This document shows positions 28,958 to 36,697 of a stretch of DNA of 64,000 bases, piece by piece. The number at the start of each line of letters is the position of its first letter. Position 1 is the stretch's first letter. The stretch is from Flavobacterium sp. I3-2. GTDB lineage: Bacteria > Bacteroidota > Bacteroidia > Flavobacteriales > Flavobacteriaceae. The position numbers and the translations under genes were made by a program. A model generated the notes under the pieces. The model was not told where the DNA came from and ran no database searches. It worked only from the letters and a program-made list of their open reading frames with translations. The DNA lies in contig NZ_CP058306.1 in assembly GCF_013389595.1 (NCBI RefSeq), positions 1,364,001-1,428,000 on the forward strand, in the 5' to 3' direction.

Positions 28958-29962
28958 TTAATTATCTGTATTTAATTGCTTCAAAACTTTCTTATAATTT
29001 TTGGAAGTAATAATATCGCCTTCTTCTGTAATTATCAAACAAGCATAATTTGGGTGACTTTCTAACAACTGTAAACCAGCTTCAGCTCCTAAAACCATAA
29101 TCGATGTGCTAAATCCGTTTGCGGTTTCTGCTTCAGGACCTAAAACCGTAACACTGGTTAAACCTGATGCGGGAATTCCCGTTTTGGGATTGATAATATG
29201 CGAGTATCGAACGCTGTCAATTAAAGCAAACTTCTGATAATCGCCAGAGGTACACATCGCCGCATTTCGAACAGGGAATTTCCTTAGAATTTCACCTTGT
29301 TTAAACGGATTGCGTAAACCAATCAGCCAACTTTTTCTGTCAACTTGACGTCCCCAAGAAGCTAAATCGCCAGAAGCATTTACAATACCACCTTTTATTC
29401 CTAATTTCAACATCAGTTCACGACCTTTATCTGCGGCATATCCTTTTCCGGTTGCACCGAAACCAATTTTCATTCCTTTTTTTGATAAGAAAATCGTGGA
29501 ATCAGTTTCGTTTAAAATCACATTTTTATAACCTACATTTTCAATGCTTTTTTGAATCGCTTCTTTTGTAGGAAGTTCATCCATCAAACCATCAAAACTC
29601 CAAATTTTATCCATCGAAGCAACTGTAATATCAAATGCGCCGTTTGTGATTTTAGAAAAATGTAACGCGCGTTTGGTTAGCTCAAAAACTTCTTTATCTA
29701 CTTTCACGGGTTTAATACCCGCATTTCTATTGATTTCAGAAATTTGAGAATTGGGTTTCCAATCTGAAATCAATAAATCAATTCGAATGACTTCATCAAA
29801 AACTTGTTGAATGTAACTTTCGGCCAACACTTCGGTTTCTGCCACAACAGAAACATCAAATGAACTGCCCATTAAAACCGTATCTCGTTTTATCATTACT
29901 TGAGCAAATGCACTTTGAACTAATAAAAACAAACATCCGAAAAGGAAACTTTTTTTATTCAT
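28958..29962 (-). CDS. apbE: FAD:protein FMN transferase (ApbE)
   Basis: Periplasmic enzyme that attaches FMN covalently to Ser/Thr of target proteins using FAD. The ATG at 29962 is chosen over an upstream TTG because it begins the signal peptide (1-20, MNKKSFLFGC...SAFA) and lies 2 bases after the stop of the reductase gene, which suggests translational coupling. Family motifs: GFGATGKGYAADKGRELM, NASGDLASWG, CTSGDYQKF and HIINPKTGIPA. The Mg-binding region reads ANGFSTSIM, with Asn where many homologues have Asp. It is last of the ankyrin-DUF2271-PepSY-apbE unit; the DUF2271 protein upstream carries a likely flavinylation site. No lipobox, so it is probably soluble in the periplasm. Confidence 0.93.
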   Translation of the reverse strand: MNKKSFLFGCLFLLVQSAFAQVMIKRDTVLMGSSFDVSVVAETEVLAESYIQQVFDEVIRIDLLISDWKPNSQISEINRNAGIKPVKVDKEVFELTKRALHFSKITNGAFDITVASMDKIWSFDGLMDELPTKEAIQKSIENVGYKNVILNETDSTIFLSKKGMKIGFGATGKGYAADKGRELMLKLGIKGGIVNASGDLASWGRQVDRKSWLIGLRNPFKQGEILRKFPVRNAAMCTSGDYQKFALIDSVRYSHIINPKTGIPASGLTSVTVLGPEAETANGFSTSIMVLGAEAGLQLLESHPNYACLIITEEGDIITSKNYKKVLKQLNTDN

Positions 29963-29964
29963 AA

Positions 29965-32148
29965 CTAATAACAATCGGTTTTAATTTGATTTTGTTCTTT
30001 GTAGAAAGTTAGTGATTTATTATGATGCGTTGCAACAATTTTATCTAAAACAACTTCTACATCTTTTTGCATTGCCAACGAACCACAAATCATAACAACG
30101 GCTCCGGCTGCTAATTTATCTGCAATTAACTGTGCTTGTTCTTCAATAATTTGCATTACGTATTTTGGATTTTCTTCACGAGAAAAAGCAAATGTAAAAT
30201 CAATTAATTGTTTATTTTCTTGATGCATTTTTGCGAAACTTTCATAAGCTAAAACGGTTTCATTTCTATGACGGAAACCAACAAACAAATGCATTTCTTT
30301 ACGAGAAATATTTTCGTCAATCATTCCTAAAAACGGAGCAATTCCGGTTCCGTTTCCAATCATAATAACCGATTTCGCTTCTGTAGGCACATGAAAATGT
30401 TCGTTTGTAATGATGCGCGCTTTTAGTTGTTCGTTGTTTTGTAAACCATGCAAAAATTGCGAACCCAAACCAAACTCGTGTAACTTAACCACCAATTGTA
30501 AATTTCCATCTACTTTGGCAATGGAATACAAACGTTCTTGTGCATCGTTCGCCGGATAAATAGCTAGCAAATCACCCGATTGGAATTTCTTTTTGGTTTG
30601 TAACGAAATTTGAAAAACCGAATCATTCGTGTTCTTTTTATTTTCAAGAACGGTAAACTTACTCAATTTAGGAAGTTTCATTTGGTAATTTGCCGAAACG
30701 TTTTCGATTTTAATCGTTGAAATTTCGTTATACGCATTTACCCAATTCACGAATTCTGCAACCGATTTTTTATCTACTGTATGAATTTGTAATTTTCGTT
30801 GGAAGTTATTTTGTTGTACTAACAACGCATCAGCTTCAAAAGCAAACGCGCAGAAATCGGCATATTTGGTTGAACCAAATCCTAAAACAGAAAAATGAAT
30901 ATTTTGAGATTGTGGATGTTTTTCTACCAACTTTTTAAATTGGCTCGCGTTCGAAGGCGCTTCACCCAATCCGTACGTAGATGTTAAAACAATCAATTCC
31001 GAAGCTTTTGGGAATTGCTGGTATTCATTTAAAGTTGCGAAAAACGATTTCTTACCTGAATTCAAAAATTGTTGATGAATTCGGTTTGCAAAATACGTAG
31101 TAGTTCCGCCTTCTGAACCAACTAAAATAACAATTTCAGTATCGGTTGGTTTAAATTTATTTTTAATTTTTACCGATTTACGTTTGAAGGTAATCACAAA
31201 ACCAGTGTAAATAAAAGCCAAAATATTTAGGGAAGCGATTCCTAAAATAATGGCCCAAATGGCATTGGTTCTTCCGGTATGTAAATCTAAACTCAAGGTT
31301 TCCAAAACGGTTTCTTTCGGATAAATAATTTCCGAAACAATTTCACCCGTAACTTGATTGACTTGAATTTCTCTATCTTTTAATTTAATTCGGAAAAATT
31401 CTTCTGGGTCATCGCTAAACGGAAATTCAATTTTAGTTACTTCGCTTAAAAGCGTTTCTTTAAAAAGAGGAATTTCTTCTAAAGTGAATTCTTCAGTTAC
31501 TTTTGATTCGTGTGCAATTTCAACCAATTCAGGTTTAGAAATCACATCAAATCGCAACATAAATAAATAACTTCCCGTTACTGAAATAATTAAAATAGGA
31601 ATTAAAAGTAATCTTCCGGTAACTACGTGAAAATATTGTGCAGAGAAATCGCTGATTACTTTTGAAAAGAAATTACGAATTCCTAATTGTCTTTTTATGA
31701 TTAAAACGGTTCCAGAAATGGTGATTAATAATAATAAAAAGGAAACAAATCCAACAATGAATCTTCCAGTTTCGTGTAAAAATAACGAACGATGTAAAGA
31801 AATATTCCATTCGATAAAATCGGATTTTGGTTTTGGTTCAGCTAAAATTTCTCCAGTTACAGGATGTACAATGGCTTTAAAATCTTCACCTTCGTCATTA
31901 AAACCTTCTGCGATTACGGAATTTGTAGCATCGATATTCAATTCTAATATTTCAGGAAAAACCTTGCGCAACCCAGTTACGGATTGCGCTACAGTTATTT
32001 GATTGAAATTTTCTATGCTTGGAGCCGAAGTTTTTTCGTAAGCTGCATCGACTGCTAAAATGGTTCCGGTGACAGAAGCGATTAACAAAAACAGAAAAGA
32101 AAAAATGGCTAAAACTAAATGGGCTAATCGCCAAACTGATCTAGTCAT
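29965..32148 (-). CDS. PepSY transmembrane / flavodoxin / FAD-NAD(P) reductase fusion protein
   Basis: A 727-residue inner-membrane flavoreductase. The N-terminal ~325 residues are a PepSY_TM module with four membrane helices (about 10-32, 128-150, 177-198, 295-320) and periplasmic PepSY-type beta segments. A flavodoxin domain follows (about 337-470, VGSEGGTTTYFANRI, TSTYGLGEAPSN), then a compact FNR-like domain with the FAD motif RLYSIAK, the NAD(P) motif GNGTGIAPFLG and a C-terminal Tyr, as in sulfite-reductase flavoproteins. It should pass electrons from cytosolic NAD(P)H across the membrane. Neighbours (DUF2271, ApbE, TonB receptor, siderophore-binding protein) point to extracytosolic ferric or flavin reduction. 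It starts 15 bases after the DUF2271 gene. Confidence 0.88.
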   Translation of the reverse strand: MTRSVWRLAHLVLAIFSFLFLLIASVTGTILAVDAAYEKTSAPSIENFNQITVAQSVTGLRKVFPEILELNIDATNSVIAEGFNDEGEDFKAIVHPVTGEILAEPKPKSDFIEWNISLHRSLFLHETGRFIVGFVSFLLLLITISGTVLIIKRQLGIRNFFSKVISDFSAQYFHVVTGRLLLIPILIISVTGSYLFMLRFDVISKPELVEIAHESKVTEEFTLEEIPLFKETLLSEVTKIEFPFSDDPEEFFRIKLKDREIQVNQVTGEIVSEIIYPKETVLETLSLDLHTGRTNAIWAIILGIASLNILAFIYTGFVITFKRKSVKIKNKFKPTDTEIVILVGSEGGTTTYFANRIHQQFLNSGKKSFFATLNEYQQFPKASELIVLTSTYGLGEAPSNASQFKKLVEKHPQSQNIHFSVLGFGSTKYADFCAFAFEADALLVQQNNFQRKLQIHTVDKKSVAEFVNWVNAYNEISTIKIENVSANYQMKLPKLSKFTVLENKKNTNDSVFQISLQTKKKFQSGDLLAIYPANDAQERLYSIAKVDGNLQLVVKLHEFGLGSQFLHGLQNNEQLKARIITNEHFHVPTEAKSVIMIGNGTGIAPFLGMIDENISRKEMHLFVGFRHRNETVLAYESFAKMHQENKQLIDFTFAFSREENPKYVMQIIEEQAQLIADKLAAGAVVMICGSLAMQKDVEVVLDKIVATHHNKSLTFYKEQNQIKTDCY

Positions 32149-32163
32149 TAGAAAAAAATAAGT

Positions 32164-32649
32164 TTATTGAACTTTAGAAAGTTTTACGTAACGAATATAA
32201 CCTGTTCCGTCTGTTTTCTTAGTAACAGCTTCGGTTGTGAAAGGAATTTCTAAATCGTTTGTGTAATTCTTTTGGTCTTCTACAGCCGATTCAAATCGAA
32301 TTTTATAACCTTTATTTATTTTAGCTTCATCAATCGTAAAAGTAAAAGTCGCGCGGTCACCACCTGCAACCGATGCTCCTGTAATAGCATTCAATTTTTC
32401 TTTCTTCTTAGAAAGTTTAGCAAACCAATCTTTAAATCCGTTGTACCATTTTTCGTCTGGTCCCATCATATAAAGCGTTTTCTCAGCATTTCCTTTTGCA
32501 TCGATTAACGAAACAACAACATAAGCTTCTAAACCGTTGTAGTTGGACATTTGTAACATACCTTTATATTTAGTCGCTTGTGCCGATGCTTGAAAAGCAA
32601 AGAAACATAAACAAACTACGATTAATGATTGTTTTATAAATGGTTTCAT
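32164..32649 (-). CDS. DUF2271 periplasmic protein, predicted flavinylated electron carrier
   Basis: A 161-residue protein with a signal peptide (1-24, ASAQ). The mature part matches the DUF2271 pattern: an N-terminal strand pair, a WYNGFKDWFAKL helix, then NAITGAS (87-93) and a terminal beta-sandwich half (YKIRFESAVED). TGAS fits the (S/T)GA(S/T) motif that ApbE modifies, with Ser93 as the predicted FMN attachment site. It sits between an ankyrin gene (27 bases) and the PepSY reductase (15 bases), with apbE in the same unit. Association of DUF2271 with ApbE and PepSY is known from comparative genomics; flavinylation of this protein is inference. Confidence 0.8.
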   Translation of the reverse strand: MKPFIKQSLIVVCLCFFAFQASAQATKYKGMLQMSNYNGLEAYVVVSLIDAKGNAEKTLYMMGPDEKWYNGFKDWFAKLSKKKEKLNAITGASVAGGDRATFTFTIDEAKINKGYKIRFESAVEDQKNYTNDLEIPFTTEAVTKKTDGTGYIRYVKLSKVQ

Positions 32650-32676
32650 TTTATTATTTGATTTATGATATTTCTA

Positions 32677-34152
32677 TTATTTTAAAAAATCGATATTAAT
32701 TGCGTTTTTCTGAAGCACTTCATTCTCAGAAGCTAAATCATAAGCTGTTTCGTCAAACTCTGTTTTGATGGTTACGTCTGCTCCTTTATCAACTAAATAT
32801 TTTAGAATTACATCGTCTTTTGCGATTAAAGCAGCTTTGTGTAATGGTGTCATCATTTCTTCGTTAACCGCATTTACATTAATATCATACTTCTCTAATT
32901 TATTTAGCAATTTCAAATCGTTCTTAGCGACAGCTAAATGTAAGATTGAATTTCCATCTTTTTGTAATTCTTTAAAATCAACACCTGATTTTTCTAAAAC
33001 AGAAATCTTATCCGAAAATTCATCTTTTTGATTTGGACGTAACGGACGGTATGATTGAATTAAATAATAGGTAATGATATTACCAGCATTATCACGCACT
33101 TGAATATCTGCTTTTTCTGTTATTAAAGTCGAAACAACATCAGCAGAACCATTATTTACTGCGAATGACAAAGCTGACATTCCGTTGTTATTTCTTTGAT
33201 TGATATTTTTTGTTTTACCTAAAACCGTTTTTAGCATTTCAACATCTGTTCCTTTAGCAGCTTCCATTAAAACGGTATTTCCTTCTTTATTTGTTTGATT
33301 TACATCTACACCTTTTGCTAAAAAATAAGCGACAATTTCTTGTTGGTCTTGTTTTTTAACTAAATTATGAAGAACATTTTCGCCATTATCACCGGTAGTT
33401 TTAGGTTTTAATTTTAAATCCTCAACCAAATATTTATAGAATTCTAAATTATTAGCATTTGAACGCGTTCCTTCAGATGCAAAAATCAAAGCTTTATCTG
33501 TTGGTTTAATACCTCGTTTTTGTAATTGTTTTAAAATATCAACATTTCCGGTACGCGCTGCGTAATCAAAAACTGTATTTCCGTTTGCATCGACATCAGA
33601 TAACTTTAAACCTTTAGAAATTAAATAATCTGTTAAAGCTAAATCTTTATCATAACCAATTGCCATGTGCATAAAAGTAGCTCCATTAGCATTTTTATAA
33701 TTTACGTCTAAACCATTATTAAAAAAAGCTTCGTAAACATCTTTATTTACTTGACCATTTGATGCCGCAAAAGCTAATGGAGTTGCACCTTTATCGTCTG
33801 TACGATTAATTTCTGAACCTTTACCAATTAAGTATTCAACCAATTCAACATTTCCTTTATTTGCTGCCCAGTGAATATATAAACGTCCATCATGCGTTGT
33901 TTTATCAACGGCATTCCCTTCTTGGTTTAACAAATAAATAATAGTTTCCATTGGAGCACCACTATTTATTGCCATACTTGTAACGTCGTGATTTCCACGA
34001 TTCGCTTCAGAAGGGCTATTTCCCTTTGCTATTTCTGCTTTAATAACTGAAACGTCTGGACTTTTTTTCCAAAAATCTGCATTTAACATCGTATTTTGAG
34101 CATTAGAAAAATAAGACGATAATAAAAGTGCGATTATAAATATTCTTTTCAT
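32677..34152 (-). CDS. periplasmic ankyrin-repeat protein
   Basis: An open frame reaches 34209, but the ATG at 34152 is preferred because it starts a good signal peptide (MKRIFIIALLLSSYFSNAQ) and a -7 box lies upstream of it. The mature ~470 residues are ankyrin repeats throughout, with consensus units such as DDKGATPLAFAASNG, NKEGNTVLMEAAKG and NEEMMTPLHKAALIAKDD. A binding scaffold in the periplasm is the likely role. It heads the unit ankyrin-DUF2271-PepSY-apbE, which is unusual company. Periplasmic ankyrin proteins elsewhere accompany redox proteins such as catalase, so support or protection of a redox partner is a reasonable hypothesis. Confidence 0.85.
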   Translation of the reverse strand: MKRIFIIALLLSSYFSNAQNTMLNADFWKKSPDVSVIKAEIAKGNSPSEANRGNHDVTSMAINSGAPMETIIYLLNQEGNAVDKTTHDGRLYIHWAANKGNVELVEYLIGKGSEINRTDDKGATPLAFAASNGQVNKDVYEAFFNNGLDVNYKNANGATFMHMAIGYDKDLALTDYLISKGLKLSDVDANGNTVFDYAARTGNVDILKQLQKRGIKPTDKALIFASEGTRSNANNLEFYKYLVEDLKLKPKTTGDNGENVLHNLVKKQDQQEIVAYFLAKGVDVNQTNKEGNTVLMEAAKGTDVEMLKTVLGKTKNINQRNNNGMSALSFAVNNGSADVVSTLITEKADIQVRDNAGNIITYYLIQSYRPLRPNQKDEFSDKISVLEKSGVDFKELQKDGNSILHLAVAKNDLKLLNKLEKYDINVNAVNEEMMTPLHKAALIAKDDVILKYLVDKGADVTIKTEFDETAYDLASENEVLQKNAINIDFLK

Positions 34153-34206
34153 GATTATTGATTTAATTTTTTTCTTCTTACAATTTAGACTTAATAAAAA
34201 GAAAGC

Positions 34207-34214
34207 CAAAATTA
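34207..34214 (-). promoter_or_regulatory. -7 box upstream of the ankyrin-DUF2271-PepSY-apbE unit
   Basis: The minus strand reads TAATTTTG, a perfect TAnnTTTG, about 54 bases before the ankyrin start codon. No clear -33 TTG. Its position inside the longer open frame argues against the 34209 start. Confidence 0.45.
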
Positions 34215-34245
34215 CAAAATATTATCCTTTATAAATTAATTTTAA

Positions 34246-35187
34246 TTAAAATTTAATACAGTATAATTTTTCACCGATATCAGTCATTTTCATATCAACT
34301 GAAAGTAGTCCAGAGCCAGCTAGATACCAAATTTGCCCAGGAACGATAAAAATTTTATTATTTTTAAATGCATTTGTATTACGTACATCGTCATTTAAAA
34401 TTGCACTTAATTCTTTTACTTCACCATTTATGGCAGTTTCTCTATCAATTATAAATAAATAATCTGGATTGATTTCTGACATTGAAGGAGCTGTAGGTTT
34501 TTCACCTTTTTTGGCGTTTTTTGATTCAGGAGATTCTACATAAGCAGCTTTAACACCCAATGCATCATTTACAAACCCGAAACGAGAACCTGATCCGTTT
34601 GGCATAAACTTTCCTTTAACATACAAAGTTGTCACTGCTTTTTTAGAATCTTTTGCGCTTTCTTTCTGAATGCGTTCTGCTTTCTTTTTTAAAGCATCTA
34701 ATTTTTGTTTTGCTAAATCTTCTTTATCATATAAACGAGCAACATCCATTACGTTTTCTTGAAAACTTACCCAAAAATCATCATTGTTTACGTTAAAAGT
34801 AACCGTTGGAGCAATCATTGCTAACGAATCGTAATAAGAACCTTGACGACCAGCTGTAATAATTAAATCGGGTTGAAATTCTTGAATCGCTTTGATATCT
34901 GGCTTAGTAAGTGAGCCAAGTTTTACATACTGATTGCTATTGTATTTATCTAAATGTTTAGGTAATGAATTTGGAACTGCCGCTACAGGAATATCCAATT
35001 CTTGAAAGGTTTCTAAAACACTTAAGTCAAAAACCAACACTTTTTTAGGGTACTTTTTTACTTGAACTTCTACATCTCCACGTTTAAGACTTACATTATT
35101 ATTGTCTTGAGCGTTTGTAGAAAAGCTCGAAATTAAAATAAGTGATACTCCTAAAATTTTAACCCATTTTATTTTTAAATTTTTCAT
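34246..35187 (-). CDS. iron-siderophore periplasmic binding protein
   Basis: A 313-residue substrate-binding protein of the ferric-siderophore class (FatB/YclQ-like). The signal peptide is 1-26 (STNAQ), with no lipobox cysteine, so it is a soluble periplasmic protein rather than a lipoprotein. Class III features: KYPKKVLVFDLSVLETFQEL at the N-lobe start, LTKPDIKAIQEFQPDLIITAGRQ as the first inter-lobe segment, and SEINPDYLFIIDRETAI in the second lobe. No permease or ATPase gene is adjacent, which is unusual. It follows a DUF4374 lipoprotein gene after a hairpin terminator. Confidence 0.88.
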   Translation of the reverse strand: MKNLKIKWVKILGVSLILISSFSTNAQDNNNVSLKRGDVEVQVKKYPKKVLVFDLSVLETFQELDIPVAAVPNSLPKHLDKYNSNQYVKLGSLTKPDIKAIQEFQPDLIITAGRQGSYYDSLAMIAPTVTFNVNNDDFWVSFQENVMDVARLYDKEDLAKQKLDALKKKAERIQKESAKDSKKAVTTLYVKGKFMPNGSGSRFGFVNDALGVKAAYVESPESKNAKKGEKPTAPSMSEINPDYLFIIDRETAINGEVKELSAILNDDVRNTNAFKNNKIFIVPGQIWYLAGSGLLSVDMKMTDIGEKLYCIKF

Positions 35188-35219
35188 GATATGAACATTG
35201 AATAAGATTGATAAAAAAA

Positions 35220-35246
35220 TCCTTCTGCTCTTTCTAAACAGAAGGA
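35220..35246 (-). terminator. terminator between the DUF4374 gene and the siderophore-binding protein gene
   Basis: An 8-bp stem (minus strand TCCTTCTG / CAGAAGGA) with an 11-nt loop is followed by seven T's. It separates the TonB receptor-DUF4374 transcript from the downstream genes, or attenuates read-through. Confidence 0.82.
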
Positions 35247-35271
35247 CTTATTGAAAAAAGTGAAAAAAATA

Positions 35272-36663
35272 TTATTTCTTGTAAATTAATTTACCAATTC
35301 CGCTTACAGATTCAGTATTTACAGAAACGCCTTTAGTTGCAACTGCTGTTTTAGCATCAATTTTGTAAACGGCTGGAATATTACCATCAGTTGTACTAAT
35401 TGCAATGTAAGCATTTGTACCTTCTACATGTGGAGTATTACCAAAACCAGCAATTAAATCAGCTGCAGGAATACCTGTTACATAGTTAAAAGTTTTGTCT
35501 CCAGCTTTAAAAATTGCCAATTTGTTAGCTGTATAACCAGTTTCAGTTAAAGGACGGTCATACATTAACATTAAGAAATAATCATCACCAATTGGCCAAC
35601 AACGTAAGAATGATTTTCCGCCTGATAAAGCTTCTAAGTTAGCGTAGTAAGAAGCATCGAAAGTTTCAGTTCCTGATTTAATACGTACAACCCCTGCAGG
35701 TAAGGTCGTTTTTTGAACATCAGCAGACATTGTTTTTGCAAAACTTGGAGAAAATACATATACATCACCGTTTGCCGTAGCCCAAGTTGTTTGGTAATAT
35801 TGAGATTTAAAACGACCTGCTGGATAACTAATTTTATCTGTTTTGATTAATTTTGGATTCGTTAAAGTTTGGTCGTTATAAATAGCTACCCAAGCTTCGT
35901 TAGGATACTGAGTCCATTGTAATTCACCTTTTTTGTATGAACTACTATTTGAACCACCATCTTCAGTTTTTACTAATTCTGGATAAATTACATAAGAACC
36001 GTTATTAGCTTTTACACCAAATTGACTTAATCCCATAGGTACAACACCCGAGAAAATTTTGTTATTACTTTCTGTTAATCCAGATAAAGTAACATATTCT
36101 CCGTTTCCTAAATAGTTTTCAGATTTGATAACATTAGAGTTTGTACTCATCGTCTCTGTTTCAACATTTAAATAAGAGAAATTAAATCCTTTAGGAAGAT
36201 ACCCGTTAGAATCTGCTAAATCAGTAGATAAATCACCTGTTGAAGTTGTAATGATGTAATTTTTATATACACCGTAAGAAGTAAAACGTTTGATTTCGTA
36301 AGTAAAATCTCTTTCAAAAACTTTTCCGTTTGCATTTAATGCGTAAGATGAACTAATACCTGCGTTTCCTTGATTGTATGCTAAACGATATAAATATTGG
36401 TTATTCCAATAAATCCAATACGTTCCGCTTTCAGTTGTTAATCCGTTATTCACTGGAGAAATTTCACCTTCTGTAAAACTATCTGTTGTCATTACATAAT
36501 TAGCATCGCCAACCGCTCCTGAAATTATGTATTTAGAAAGTTCTGGTGTATTGTTATCAACACCACCTTCTGTAACTGTTGAAGAATCATCTGAACTACA
36601 AGAAGCTAAAACACTTCCTAATACAAATGCAGATAAAAATCCTTTAAGTAAAAACTTTTTCAT
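35272..36663 (-). CDS. DUF4374 surface lipoprotein
   Basis: A 463-residue lipoprotein with lipobox VLASCSS (Cys22). The cysteine is followed by SSDDSS, an acidic stretch like the lipoprotein export signal that sends Bacteroidota lipoproteins to the cell surface. The rest is a seven-bladed-propeller-like beta protein with the features of DUF4374, a family that occurs next to siderophore TonB receptors. It starts 34 bases after the receptor stop and is followed by a terminator. A surface accessory role in iron-chelate binding is an inference from context. Confidence 0.8.
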   Translation of the reverse strand: MKKFLLKGFLSAFVLGSVLASCSSDDSSTVTEGGVDNNTPELSKYIISGAVGDANYVMTTDSFTEGEISPVNNGLTTESGTYWIYWNNQYLYRLAYNQGNAGISSSYALNANGKVFERDFTYEIKRFTSYGVYKNYIITTSTGDLSTDLADSNGYLPKGFNFSYLNVETETMSTNSNVIKSENYLGNGEYVTLSGLTESNNKIFSGVVPMGLSQFGVKANNGSYVIYPELVKTEDGGSNSSSYKKGELQWTQYPNEAWVAIYNDQTLTNPKLIKTDKISYPAGRFKSQYYQTTWATANGDVYVFSPSFAKTMSADVQKTTLPAGVVRIKSGTETFDASYYANLEALSGGKSFLRCWPIGDDYFLMLMYDRPLTETGYTANKLAIFKAGDKTFNYVTGIPAADLIAGFGNTPHVEGTNAYIAISTTDGNIPAVYKIDAKTAVATKGVSVNTESVSGIGKLIYKK

Positions 36664-36697
36664 TATGTATGGTTTATTTATTATAAATTGTTTTGAA

